A DNA stretch of 64,000 nucleotides, from assembly GCA_964036045.1 (NCBI GenBank), contig OZ038391.1, positions 43,039,621 to 43,103,620 of the forward strand. The letters run 5' to 3'. Source of the stretch: Eutreptiella sp. 'Long Island Sound 2002'. Its lineage: Eukaryota > Euglenozoa > Euglenophyceae > Eutreptiales > Eutreptiaceae. The notes beneath the pieces are model-generated. The model was given only the letters and a program-made list of their open reading frames with translations, was not told the origin of the DNA and did not search any database. How positions within the stretch are numbered: the first letter of the stretch is position 1; the number at the start of each line of letters is the position of its first letter. A program made the position numbers and the translations under genes. Positions 10,801 through 21,699 of the stretch are shown in pieces.

Positions 10801-13635
10801 GGGGGGACGGGGGGTTGGCATGGGATGGGAGGAGAGGCTGTAGATGTTTTGAGACACGGCAATGGCTGAATTGGGTTTTCATGGTTGTGGTGGTTGTACA
10901 GCCAGCAATTTGGCATGCAAGTTGAACGTTGTTGTGTGTCGGGGACATTGAGGATCATAGGGACAGTGGCAATTTTGGGTATTGCAGGATTGCATTTTTT
11001 CCCTGGTTCATCTCTTTTGCAATTTCAGACAAGGACCCACTGTCTATGGCGTGTTTTGCACACCTGTGACTTGTTGTTCCACATTTGGCTTATGATGGGT
11101 TGTGTTGTCTTAGCTTCTGCCATGAATTCTGAAACGCCCCAAAAATGACAACATCCATTCACAGATGTCTGGGAAGTAACAACATTATCATAGAGCAATG
11201 GCATTGGTCGCAAAAAATTTTTCCGGTGTCCACTGAAGCCACCCCATTTCAAAACAGTTCATCAAGGGAAGGGGCCCTCTCTTCAGGGGGCGGGGGGGGG
11301 GAGTGGTTGCCATGAGATGGGAGGACCCCCCCTTGCCAAATTGAAGCGGTGGATGGCCAACCACCAAAAACAACACCGAGTTGCGACCAACCAAAGAAAT
11401 GGACCCCAGTGCGCATGGCGTTGCGCAGTGTTTGGGGTCATCCCAGTTTGCATTTTGCTGTTGATACAATTGCATGATCAACAACCAAACGTTGAAAACG
11501 GCGACGTGGGAGGAGTCCATTCGCAGCAAGCATTTTCGATTTTTCTGTTTTGGCTCTGTTTCCAACTTCGCCGGCGTTTGTGCTTCGCTTGTTCTGGCTT
11601 AGGGTGTTTTTGCATGGTGTGCATTTTAATGGGTGTTTGAGGAGGAATTTCCCTCCACAAGACCACCGTTCCGCAGCCGCCTCGTCCGCCCTTGTCCTTT
11701 CTCAGGTACAACGTGTCATACATCCAAGTGGTGGTGCAGAGCCCCAAGTACAGCCCCACATACATCGATCAAAGAGCTGAGGTCCTGTTTGCCACTTTTC
11801 TCGAGGAGCTCAAGACCGCGAACACTTCGCAGTTCGAGGCCTGGAAGGCAACGCTGGAGAAGTTTGGCCCTTCCCCTGCCGCGGCTCGTGTCTCTGCCAC
11901 CGTAGCGCTCCTGCAGAGGGCATCAGGTCGCGAAAGAAAAGGGCCACGAGCGCAGTGGTCTGCAAAGTTCTGCAGTGAGCCCCCCTCAAGGAGTGATTTC
12001 CAGACCCTCGCTCCCGACAGCCGCCCTCCTCACGCACTGGCGTGGGGGACCTTCATAGGCCCGTGCCCCCTTCAAGGGTTACCCCCCCTCTCCCCGGGCA
12101 TCGGCTGCTGCTGTCCGCACCGTGTGTGCACTGTGCCCCCCTCGAGGGGTTTGCTCGCAGCACCTGCCACCGTCTCTGGCCTCACAATTTGTCGCCAAGA
12201 TCATTGAAAAGTGTCCCCCGGGCGGTCTCTGTCGGCGTTGTGCATGGCCCCCCAGCACCTTCAGCCCTGCGAGCCATTCCCCCTCCAATTGGGGGCCAGA
12301 GCCATAGAGAAATGTGTTCTTCGCTTCAGAATCGGCCGCTCAATTGTGAGGCCTCGAAGACCAGAGCGGGAGCGAAGGGGCAGTGCCAGTGGAGAGGTGT
12401 CTGCCTGGAAGGGCGATGGGGTGGGGGGTGGTGGGTGGGGGGTTCACGGAGACCCGGCAAGGGAGAGGGTAATGGCCGGGCCTCCATGCTGCACCGGCTG
12501 AAAATCGCGGCACAGACAGAAACATTTTTGAATAGCCCGCCCCCAAACCCCATGATACATACCACAGAATGATCAGCGCATCGTGGGAATCATCTTGGCT
12601 CATATATGTTGTACCCCGCCCCCCCCCCCCCCCCCCGAGCCCCCCTGCCAGGCTGCCGTCGAAGGGCTACACGACACTTCAGAGGGAGGAAAAAGTCAGC
12701 CCCAAAAGTTGGCACATTTGCTGTACAACCCCTGCCGTCTAGGCAGGGTCCCCAACGCTTTAGAGCGGGGGACAAAATCAGCGGTGGCCCACAAGTGGGG
12801 AGATTGGCTACATAACCCCTGCCGTCTAGGGGGGGTCCCCAACGCTTTAGAGCGGGGGACAAAGTCGGCAGTGCCTGTGCGTGGCTGGACAAGCGGCGCC
12901 GCACGGGCGCATGATTGAGGTTTGCGTGTTAGTGTGTCTACCGACGATCGGCGTGCACTCCGCACGGCTGTTGGGTATTGCGGTGTAGTGCTGTAGAGGC
13001 AGGACCCATCCTACTCACCAAACACTCACGTACGGTACGTGTTCTCTATCACAGTGAAAGGTGCCTCCGACAGTGACACTTTTTTTGTTGCTGCGTCCAC
13101 GTAGGGCTCCCTCAGGGCCGCACACGCAGCACGACGACCTTTGCATTCCACAGCGGGGGGAGGGGGGTTGTCGAATCGTGGGGTCTCTTGATCGGAGGGG
13201 CGTCCAAAGGCCAATCTCCGTGGTGTTCCATGCCCAAGGGCAGGGCATTTGATGGAAGCTTTCCCAAGGGGCGGTTGTTTAGGGCTGATCAAAGCGGATG
13301 ATGTTTTGTCATGACTCCGGAAAGTGCTTGCACCCTCTACAACACCAGGATCCGGTGACTGGACACGCCCACATTTCTGCAGGAAGAAGGCCGCAGCCCC
13401 CCAGAACCTCAAGAAGGAGTTTGACCGTGCGTTTGATGAGGTCAAGGCGCACACGCGCATCTTCGACCGCAGTGAGCGTGATATTTCGGTGGTGTCGTCT
13501 TTGACGAGGGACGACGTTGTTGACGTGTTTGCCCGGACAGTGACGCAGAAAGATACGCGCCGGAAGGTATGGGTAGCGGTGGAGGTCGAGGTAGCGGTGG
13601 CCCTCCAGCCTCCACTGTGCCATCGTCCCCTGTAG
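4270..13635 (+). CDS. M16A metalloprotease (insulin-degrading enzyme / nardilysin family), C-terminal part in seven exons
   Basis: Zinc peptidase of the insulysin/nardilysin family, which degrades peptides inside a closed chamber formed by four related domains. Exons read from sequence: 4270-4563, 7170-7215, 7280-7458, 8694-8801, 10094-10197, 11706-11861, 13383-13635. Each exon has AG before it and all phases agree. The total is 1,140 bp, that is 379 codons plus TAG. Family landmarks in order: KLATLL then FKRVLNYYRK in exon 1; HVECLALGNV (the conserved H-V/I-E-x-L-x-x-G-N) in exon 3; YNQMRATELLGYI (family N-x-L-R-T-x-E-Q-L-G-Y) in exon 5; VVVQSPKYSPTYI in exon 6; SSLTRDDVVDVF then RRKVWV at the C-terminus. 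This covers domains 3-4 only. The zinc site (HxxEH) would lie in upstream exons I could not find in 1-4269. The family assignment is strong. Exon 1 and 2 borders and the exon 6 donor (GTTTGG) are inferred. Confidence 0.85.
5630..5790 (+). repeat. Short imperfect tandem repeat (ccagaagcctcca)
   Basis: Four imperfect copies of a block of about 40-55 bp containing atccagaagcctccaagaa, the outer ones diverged. It lies inside an intron of the M16 protease gene. Confidence 0.5.
6005..6019 (+). other. Dinoflagellate spliced-leader-like word
   Basis: gctattttggctcaa matches 14 of 15 positions of the 3' part of the dinoflagellate spliced leader, as I recall that sequence. No GT donor follows and the 5' third does not match, so this is at most a relic. 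ATTTTGGCTCA-like words also occur near 62,145, which weakens it. Confidence 0.2.
6336..6409. repeat. Perfect 22-bp inverted repeat, 30-base loop
   Basis: The arm at 6336-6357 (ttgcctaccatagggcattg plus gg) is the exact reverse complement of 6388-6409. Outside the arms, ggtaggcaa followed by tgtgatcacag also occurs as a direct repeat at 6301-6323 and 6401-6422. It lies in the 4564-7169 intron. It could be a MITE core or a small-RNA hairpin. Confidence 0.85.
7170..7215 (+). CDS. M16 protease exon 2
   Basis: A small exon reading SYGVHRVGAEDVHRL plus one base. The donor is G/gtatta and the next intron is only 64 bp. Joining to exon 3 restores an Ala codon and the family's helix before the H-x-E-x-L strand. 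An alternative acceptor at 7163 would shift the incoming phase. Confidence 0.5.
7280..7458 (+). CDS. M16 protease exon 3
   Basis: Acceptor aaacag, donor CAG/gtaaac. It encodes SGLLLLCAQ, then HVECLALGNV, a helix (VDLVAEVESYF) and the linker RPLYPKGQ. The H-V-E-x-L-x-x-G-N signature is the clearest link to this family. Confidence 0.75.
7689..7975 (+). repeat. Compound repeat: conserved 25-mer followed by (CA)n, three times
   Basis: gttgaacctcgcagtttg followed by agcatga (one copy with cac/cgc changes) occurs near 7691, 7769 and 7914. Each copy is followed after 20-30 bases by a CA tract, the longest at 7811-7864. It is intronic. The long cysteine-valine frames on the minus strand are translations of the tract. 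Confidence 0.85.
8694..8801 (+). CDS. M16 protease exon 4
   Basis: Acceptor ttttcag, donor GAG/gtccac, exactly 36 codons in phase 0. It encodes EVVMPIISRRRRDTDSVLF then SHYQLLPRTERDQLALE. This corresponds to the strand and linker before the C-terminal domain, in the position of the family's N-x-x-V-x-x-Y-Y/F-Q segment. Confidence 0.65.
10094..10197 (+). CDS. M16 protease exon 5
   Basis: Acceptor cttcag, donor TTCAG/gtgcac, ending two bases into a codon. It encodes LAALTLKSRCYNQMRATELL then GYITHCNV. In the family this segment is F-N-x-L-R-T-K-E-Q-L-G-Y; here L replaces the Q before GY. The split Arg codon is completed by exon 6. Confidence 0.8.
11706..11861 (+). CDS. M16 protease exon 6
   Basis: Acceptor tctcag; the proposed donor is GAGAA/gtttgg. 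It encodes YNVSYIQVVVQSPKYSPTYI and then QRAEVLFATFLEEL, matching the family's F-x-x-Q-S-x-x-x-x-P-x-Y-L-x-x-R strand and helix. With this donor the spacing to exon 7 landmarks equals that of insulysins. The open frame continues past the donor without similarity. Confidence 0.7.
12709..12880 (+). repeat. Tandem duplication, 87-bp offset
   Basis: cctgccgtctagg followed by gtccccaacgctttagagcg and ggggacaaa occurs at 12,731 and 12,818. A weaker relative is at 640-745. It lies in the intron between exons 6 and 7 of the M16 protease gene. Confidence 0.7.
13383..13635 (+). CDS. M16 protease exon 7, terminal
   Basis: Acceptor ttctgcag, frame fixed by exon 6. It encodes the KKAAAPQNLKKEFDRAFDEV helix, TRIFDRSERD, SSLTRDDVVDVFARTV and RRKVWVAVEVEV, and stops at TAG 13633-13635. 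RRKVWVAV fits the final family strand. A GT donor exists at 13567 (RRK/gtatgg), so a further exon near 14,895 is possible, but its reading does not fit canonical splicing in phase. Confidence 0.75.
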
Positions 13636-13984
13636 GCGTATCCCTTCCGGCTTGTCGGGGTCACCAGGGAGATGACCACCCCATTTAGCTCAAACCGCAA
13701 ACCGTTGATCAGCAGCGCTGCTACATAGCCACTGAGACACATCCGTTTGCAGATGTAGGAGCAAGCCGGACGCCTGGGCTCTCAGGATTTACTGGCTTCA
13801 ATCTGCTGAGATGTGGGTACAGCAGTGGCCTGTAAGTCCCTTCTGCCGCATGAATATGCATCTGTAGAATGTTGCACAGGGGGGATTGGTGGGCCCCGGA
13901 ACAGAAGACAAGACACTCGTGTTTCTGTCACTGTACTGAACCTGCGCTGTGTCAGGTCAAGTGGAAGTGCTGACCAGGCCTGCC

Positions 13985-14095
13985 TTTGAGGGAGTGTTTG
14001 CCCAGCCCGCGCCCGGCACGCTACTTTTGTGCCAAATATCCCAACTTTAGCCCCAGTTTTGCCCTCCCCCAGAGAAGCCCCCCCAAGCATACCAG
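13985..14095 (+). repeat. Dispersed repeat, partner of 2610-2712
   Basis: Plus-strand copy of the repeat at 2610-2712 (minus). Shared words are gtttgccc, gcgcccggc, gctactttt, actttagccccag and gagaagcccccc, with substitutions throughout. Confidence 0.6.
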
Positions 14096-14194
14096 AATCA
14101 AGCCTAAACCCGTCCCTACGAACAGGCGCAGTTTTTTCTCCTAGCGACCGGTGGCAACAATGGAGCAAACCTCCTACTCTTCTCTCTCGACCAA

Positions 14195-14840
14195 TTCAAG
14201 CAGATATGTACGTATACGTATACGCGACTTATACACGATGTATACGCGACGTACACGCATATACGTATACGTGTATACAAACACCATGTTTATATAAGGT
14301 GCTTGTGTATACGTGTGTACATTGCGGATACTGAAGCTATTGTATAGTTTGTATACACTGTGCATACATGTAGACACTGTGCATAGTTTGTAGACACTGT
14401 GCACATACACGTTTACCCGAATGTAGTCTGTAGCCAGATTGCATACATGTACGCATTTTGCACAGTCTGTACACACTTTGCATAGCTCATAGACAGTGTT
14501 CACATACACGTTTACCCGGGCATCGTCTCTAGAAACTGTGCACCACAAGTATCTGCGGCCTGCTAATTGTAGACACTGTCGGTATGTTGTAGACGCGAAG
14601 AGACATTATTTGGGAAGGGGGCCTTTGGCCCCCTTCCCTAAAAAACGGTCTGCTGACGTCGTTTACCCGTGCACATGGGCATGTCTCGAAGCGAGCGAGG
14701 AAGGCGCAGAAGGGGGAGGTGTATGCGTATACATGTAAATGCACGTATACACGTATACATACACACATACATGCGTACATGCTTGTATATGTTTATGCAC
14801 ATATACGTGTATACGTATACGCATATATGTACATCCCTCA
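14195..14840. repeat. Alternating purine-pyrimidine TACGTATA-rich tract
   Basis: Dense tacgtatacg, gtatacac and acgtgtatac words at 14,200-14,335 and 14,715-14,835 flank a block in which (g)tagacactgtgca recurs (14,350-14,580). The tract is self-complementary at many scales and could form cruciforms or Z-DNA. No coding evidence. Confidence 0.6.
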
Positions 14841-14849
14841 ATTGAAGGC

Positions 14850-15927
14850 ATGACTCTCTCCTGAGCTGTGGAAGTGTTTATCTCTTCTTTGCAGGTTCTG
14901 CTTCAGTGGTGTCCGTTTACGCTTGGGAGGCAGAGTAAGGGCCAGCTCCGGGGTAGCAGGATGTGGGGGGGGCGAGGGTTATGGAGATGGGGGGCCGGGA
15001 GCCATTATGACAATGGATGATGGATGAGGAGAGTGCAAAAAGATCAAAAGGGGGGGGTGTTTCTGAGGTGGGGTGGTTATTGAGGTTTGGTAATGGGATT
15101 GGGCTGTCAGAAGTTTGGGCGATTGGGTCGGAAACCACACCCTCCTGTGCTTGTGCAAGGATAGGACAACACCGGAAAGTATGGGACAGATTGTGTTTTT
15201 GTGATCAGTCGCCCAGCCCCTGCACCGAGTGCTATGCCCGCACGCCGCCAGGCAGAAGGTCCGGCATCTCCCTTCGTTTCAGCTCACGGCCCTTCCCTAG
15301 TGCCTGCTGCACGGCATTGCAGTTGCGAGTGGAGCTGTTCTCCAAACGACACAAATTGCCCGATTACAGTGCCCAAGGTCTTACGGTGGTCCCATTGCAG
15401 TATGCCCAACGCTGGAGGGCCCAGCAGCTCATGCTGTCCTCAGCCGCACGGGCGGTCACGCTGGGGTAACGCCGCTCCTGCCGGCGTGGCATCGTGAGTA
15501 TCGATGCTCCAGCTTCCGCGTTGTGGCATTGCGGTCGTGAGTGTCCCGCACACGTCTGTCCAGCCTCTCCGTGCCCGTTGTGCTGTCGGGCGCACTGATC
15601 TTGGGCGCACGGTGTTCCAGGACTCCGCGTACTCTGACACATTCGGTGCTGTTATCTGCAGCATCTTCGGCGTCTGCAAGTGCAAATGCCGTGGCGTCTG
15701 CCGTGCGGAATGCTTTGCTTGTACTTGGCGTGCTGTTTGTGCGGTGTACGCAATCTCTATGCCATTGCGCATGTTTACCCAATGTCTGTGCGTATTTGTG
15801 TACGAGTTGTGTGTATAGATGTCGGTTATTCCAATCTGGTTGTATAAATGTCTGTGTGGGTGCGCTGGTGCCGATGTGTGTTGGTGTGCACCTGTAGTTG
15901 CGTGCATTTGTGCATGCATGTTGCACA

Positions 15928-15962
<35 letters not shown>

Positions 15963-18589
15963 TAGGCGTGTCTGTGTCTGTGTGTTTGCACGCGCGTGTG
16001 TATGTGTCTATAGGCGGTCGCAGGCGGGTGAGCACCTGCCCCTAATTTCATAATTTCATTTACCGCCGTTGTATCTCTGTCAATGAGCTCTCTTCATGTC
16101 GCTTGTTGTCAGTTGGTGGTAGACTGCTTTAGATCTTGCTGCAGATGCGCGATGTACCCACTGCTTTTGAACGAAGGTTTGCAGGTGTACAGAGAGGAAA
16201 GTCTTGATACGGCCGCTGCGTCCAGGAGTTTCTTCAGCACTTTTCTGTACCAGCCAAAGCGAAACTCACGGCCTGCCACCGTGCGCTTCAGCTTCCAAAT
16301 CCCTCTGCCGGGTCCGCAGAGTGTCACGTGTTCAGGCAGGCTTTGAAAGGTCCACATCCGCATGTTTGTCACCAACCGCCGCCATCCCCTGAACGCTACC
16401 GCTGATGAGTCGCATGACTCGCAGGCTCATGTCGTAGAACCTTCACATAGCCCTGTGTCGGCAGCGCATTGTGTTCATGGGCGATGGGACCTGGTGGGGG
16501 GTAGGGGAGGCTCCGGTGCATTCGTCGTGGGAAGGTCAACGAAGATGGGCTCTGCCACCGGTGTGAAGGTCGGAGGCCAGGCGGTCCTCATCCCCTTGCG
16601 TTATGTGCCGTTGATTTTCGGTGTGCAGATTGACATCAGTTGTAAAGGATGGGCTGGAGAAGCGGAGGTTCGTGTCTGTCTGTCAGTTGAGGCCTTTTGA
16701 CAACGAGGATGAGGGTCCAGGATTTGGTGGAGTGGTTGGAGCTGTTCTCCGGAGTTTCAAGGGGGGGGGGTGGGTTAGGATAAGATAAAAAGCTTGTGAG
16801 CAGATTGGTATGCGCCGCCACAGGGTGAGAGGGGGCACCTACACAGTGCGCTTGCGACAGTGGTGGTGCCAAGTTCTCGCTGCTATTCGCAAACTGATCC
16901 AGCATCGCGAAGTTCCAACCCAAAGGTCGCAAATCCGAGGGTCAGACTTACCTCATCGGTCACACGGCCTTTCCGCAAGAGGGATATCTAAAGGGGCTGG
17001 AGGGATTCCGCACGGCCCACAGAGAGCGCACGCGACAGCCCCGTGAATGCGTGTTCCGCTACAAGTCAGGCTGTTGTCCGTATTCGCAGCTGTTGCGGCC
17101 TTCCTATGGGGTCAATGGGGTACACGAACTGCATGGGGACACGGGATTGAAACAGGGAGGGTACCCTTTGGCCAGCTCTTTGGCCATGCCACAATCAATT
17201 GAACTGTGCCCCCAGACAGTCAGAGTCGGTTGTCAGACTCCGGTCTCGGACTTGCGACTTCAGCACCTGATGGTCGTGGGTACCCAGAAGCTCCATTCAG
17301 ATTGTGCAGCGAGTGTGCTGTGTGCACGTCCACGCTGCTGACCTTATTGCTGTTTCAATATCTTCCCTCTTTGGCACTCCCACTGCCCTCAACTGCTTTG
17401 ATGTTGGGATTGTCTTGTCTCTTCTGCCCCCCTCAATTTGGGCGTCACCCCCGAACCCAAAACCCGCCTCTTACTGCCTCACAATAGTTTCCACACCATT
17501 GGTAGGATTCATTTGCATTTGCGTTCTCCATGTTCAGAATCTGAAAGGAGGTGCGGCCGGGCTACGGATACATCTCTGGTGCTGAATGCATCTGCTGGTA
17601 CTTGGTGCTTTCCTTGTGTTCTTCTGGTTCAATGCTGTGGCGTGCTTCTCAGTTCAATTGGGTTCGTGTTGACCCCAACCGTTTGCCCTTGTGCTGCGTT
17701 GTTGCGTTTCGCACGGGTTTCTGGGCCCTACCGCATTTCACCATGCTCTCGGCGCTTGTCTTCACATCTCATCATCTTACGTGTGGTGTCATGAGGGTGG
17801 CCTCTCTCTCATCACATCCTCACCAACGCCACTTTGATAGTTCCGCTTGCCCCCGTCCCTGGATAGTGCGCCAACTGCGCTGATCAACACGAAAGATATG
17901 TGCTGCCGCAAACCAGGTCGCCGGTTCAAACCTCGGGCCTGCTGCGAAGCCAGCGAGGCAAATGGGTACACCATACCCACGGCAACCCAACACTCATTAA
18001 GCGCCATACTACCCTCCAGCAACAACATTGAGGCCCGTGCATTGGTACCTGCACATACCCATATCTGGAGTACACAAGGAAGTGCTGCAATGGAACCAAG
18101 AATCAACATGTGTTAACAGAGGAGGCATGCAGGTTTAAGTTCGTCTCTTACCACCGGGGGCCCCATTCTTCCAGGGGCTTCCCATGTGCAAACTGATTTA
18201 ACAGTGGCGCACAGTGCAAATGTTCCCCGCCCCACACAGTATTGACCAATGCGAGTCCAAAGCCCACCAACAAAACAAGTGCAGAACTGACAAGTCTTTG
18301 GAGAAATTATGGCAATAATGAAGAACCCAAGAAGTACAAAGCAAAAAAAAAAAGCAAAGAATATCCCCTCTGTATCTGTGAATGCGCTGAGGCACACCTG
18401 ACTGACCAGCTGCGCTACTGGAGCGCCTGCAATGTGTACTGATACCCATATCAAATTTGGTGCAGGGCACAGGCCGCAAACTCACACAAACGGTGATATT
18501 CTGAAGCCCTGCTTGGTGCTGAGCCAGGAAGGTGAGGCGGAAAAGTGTCGTTGAGGCTGCAAGGCTAGAACCCTTCTCTCTCTCTCTCT

Positions 18590-18657
<68 letters not shown>

Positions 18658-19700
18658 CTCTCGCATTTATTGTTGCTGTAAATGTAGCTCATTAGCAGGG
18701 CAAGACTGGTTGCACAGAATGCAAGACTGCCTTTCCTTCCATTGCAACCCTGGGTACGTGGGTGGGGGCACGCCCGTGTTCAGTTGCAGGAAGTGGAATC
18801 CCTTGTTTTTCCCAGCATTTCAGATTTGTAGCTCTTCACTGCCTCTGATTTTCAGCTTTAGGCAGGTGGTACGCTGTAGGCAGGTGGACAGTTTCATTCA
18901 TTCATTCATTCATTCATTCATTCTGTGGTGGCTGACACCCCCCTGCCTGAGTAAGTCCACATGTAGTTCAAGCAATTCAGCAGATGCGTGAAACTGTAGC
19001 AGAGAGGGTCAGATGTAGGGTAGAGTGCAGATGTAGACCATGGATACAAAAGCCCCTGCGCATGCACCTTCCAACTCCCAACAGCGAGTATTCATTTGAT
19101 CCATTTGATATTATTCCACCACTGCTCAGCAGTTGATTGCCAGTCTGGAAACATTGTTCTGCAACTGTTCAGGGTTTTAGGGAGCTGCAGATTTGGAGTC
19201 TTGTGCAGTGCACAGCTGCACCCGGTGTTCCATGGAGGAGTGCAGCAGGTTCCAGTCTCAGGAGCACAGTATTGCAAGTGGGGCAAGATATGCATTTGGA
19301 ACAGCATTGAGTGGCTCTCAGTGAGGACAAAGACTGGCTGGCATGAGGTGACATGGCTTGGGGCCGATCTCTTGGCCTTCAGACAGGTCTCACCATGAGT
19401 CGTTTCAGCCCCTCCAGGCAAAAATGAGCCGTAGATGCAAAAGCAGGGCAAGAACAAGCAACCACCAAACTTCGACCCGATCTATGCACACAAACAACAA
19501 ATTTGGCCATTTCATTGTGCTGTGGGAATACACAAATGTAATCAGTGTTTGGGTTAAAAAAAAAACCTAGATTAGGACAAAAAAACACCCTGGGGGGTTA
19601 TTTCTCTGGGTAAATCCGAATTACCCCTCCACTTTGTTACAAACTGCCCCCCCCCCCCAACTTGCACAATTTACCCCCCTTGGGGGCAGCAAAATGACCC
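14850..19700. other. No gene recognised; microsatellites
   Basis: Contains (GT)n at about 15,930-15,960, (CT)n at about 18,574-18,655, (ATTC)n at 18,893-18,923, and poly-C/G runs near 19,650. A minus-strand frame at 16,109-16,375 reads like a protein (TFQSLPEHVTLCGPGRGIWK), but I cannot name it. A B-box-like ggttcaaacct lies at about 17,923, without a convincing A box on the same strand. Confidence 0.5.
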
Positions 19701-19731
19701 CGCGATTCCGGCCCTTACTCGGATTAAATGT

Positions 19732-21350
19732 GTGACCTCAATTTTTATACCACGGTGTTTATATCGGCTTGAGCGTACATCTGTGTTGTGGTCAACTGTT
19801 GCTTTGGTTGAGAACCGTTTTTTAGATTTTATTTTTTCTGTATCTGGCTACCCGTGTTTTCTTTGTAAGAAGACAGTGTATTCACCGTCTAAAAGAGGGT
19901 TAGGAGTTTTACAATTTCCCACTATGCTGGCTGTCCGGGTGCTAGACGTTATGGAAGCGTATGGGTCCTGGAGGGGATGGCGTCAGGTTGTTCAACGTAC
20001 CAAGATGGGGGTGTTTGCGAATCAAGGGTCTGTTGCTAATCCGTGTGGGGCTCAGCTGGCTTGCACGGTTGCAGCTACTCCAATTTCTCACATAGCCTAT
20101 CAACCATACCAACGTTCTCAGCCGCCTGGCAATCGTCCTGTGGGCAGTATCTGTGGTACCGGACACATTCGGCGTGTTTGAGTGATTATTATACTGATGG
20201 GTCGTATTTTTCTGATTTGAATGGATGTGTGTCTGCTGCTATTACACCTGATGGTCACATTGTTGTGGCCCGCCCTAGTGGGCACCCGGGTATCTACAAA
20301 GCTGAGGTTCATTGTTTGTACGATTTGCCTCCCCAATTATTGTATTAAGTCGGACAGTCGAGGTGCTGTGTTGGCTGTTACTGGGTCCAAGAGGAGTGTA
20401 GTTGAGCACCGCCTAGTTGAGCAATGTCGGAGGCTAGTGCAAGATAAACGATTGACAGTTCTGCATGTGTGTGGGCACGCAGGGGTAGGTGGTAATCCGC
20501 TGGCTGATCTGTGGGCTCAGCAAGCGTGTAACTTCCCGCCCCCAGCGGCCCAGAATCCTGAGCATATTGGGCAGATTGTTTACCACGGTGAGATTGTGAC
20601 ATGCCTCCATAAATGTTGCCTTTGTCATACCACGGATCAATATCAGCATGCAGGGGTGTGGGCAGGATCTTGGTATCCTTTGAAGTTTAATTTGTCCGTC
20701 TAGGTACAGTGGTTTTATGGCTGCATTACACAGACATGTCATGCTTTTCCGAAATCACTTCGGTTTCCGCCGGATACAAGCCAGATTAGCCGTGCACGGT
20801 GCATTACTTGTAGGGCGTTCCACAATACTTCTGTGCATGGTTATATTGGTCATTGCTCCGTCTCCGACAAGCTCGTTTCGACCTGGCTGCAGGCGTGGGG
20901 TGATCAGTGCCGCTTAGTTAAAGCTTGGTGTGATACGGCCATGCAGTGGGATTTGCATATCACAAGGCGCTTACTAGTGCTTAGCAGTTTGCATCATTAT
21001 TTGGTTACCCAATTGGGTGCTCGGCAAGTGCGCCAGACCATTTTTCAGTTTTACAAATGTGTTATTTCACTGTTTCATGCTGTACTAGAGTCGTCTAACG
21101 CTGGTAGTCAGTTAGGAAAGCGATGTAGAAACGTGTATGGTCTGTCTGATTGGAATGTTTTGTTGCCGTTGCCCAAAAGGGGTACTGCGGCCTTTTGCAT
21201 TACTAAACGGTAGAACCAATGATGGTTCTCAATTGACCCCTCCTTGGCGATCTTGTATCCTATGGGCAGTGCCCTTGTGTCTACTGCCAGTTCCATCTGT
21301 TGATGAAGAGCCATACAGTTTTTGTTTAGTTTGCTACAGTTCGGGGTAAT
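19732..21350 (+). pseudogene. LINE 3' fragment: RT tail, RNase H, Cys/His tail (frame-broken)
   Basis: Non-LTR retrotransposon remnant. In order: an RT-tail-like segment, SKRGLGVLQFPTMLAVRVL, near 19,890-19,950. Then an RNase H domain with DYYTDGSYFSDL (first catalytic Asp) near 20,185 and GIYKAEV (catalytic Glu) near 20,300. Next KSDSRGAVLAV (second Asp) near 20,350, in a different frame, and HVCGHAGVGGNPLADLWA (terminal His/Asp region) near 20,470. The frame changes near 20,325-20,340. A stop near 20,701 is followed by another frame change into a Cys/His-rich tail (CITCRAFHNTSVHGYIGHC) ending near 21,213. No poly-A or target duplication was identified, and the left end is not defined. It cannot make an intact protein. 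Confidence 0.75.
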
Positions 21351-21699
21351 CACATAGCGGGTTTATGTTATTGTGTTTGCGACAAACGTGGTGGGCACAT
21401 TGCATTGTTTTGCCATGTCTTTGGAGCGTAGGATCCCGGTGCCTTGCTTTTCATTTCACAGCCCTTGTTGGTGCCCTATCCCCCTTGCCTCCATGACTAG
21501 ACCTGGCTCTTGGACACACAAGCTACGGAGTTCTTCTCGACGGGCGTGCAATGTATATGGAGACCCCAGCTTTGGCATTCTTTCCGATGGCGTCCCGTGT
21601 TCGTGGCGAAACAGTGAAGGATTCGATGGATCCCGCCTTTGGTGTTCTTTTGGATGGCTCTTTGCGGAAAGTAGATAGTGGCGCAACGGGAAATGCTTG

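Noticed and set aside
14881-14937. An eighth M16 protease exon (VVSVYAWEAE then stop) after ttgcag
   Set aside because: Joining it to RRK at 13,566 needs a one-base departure from the GT/AG cut; reading through to the TAG at 13,633 gives an equally good final strand.
17847-17945. Possible tRNA gene (ggttcaaacct B box)
   Set aside because: No matching A box, stems or acceptor end on the same strand; the A-box-like word nearby is on the opposite strand.
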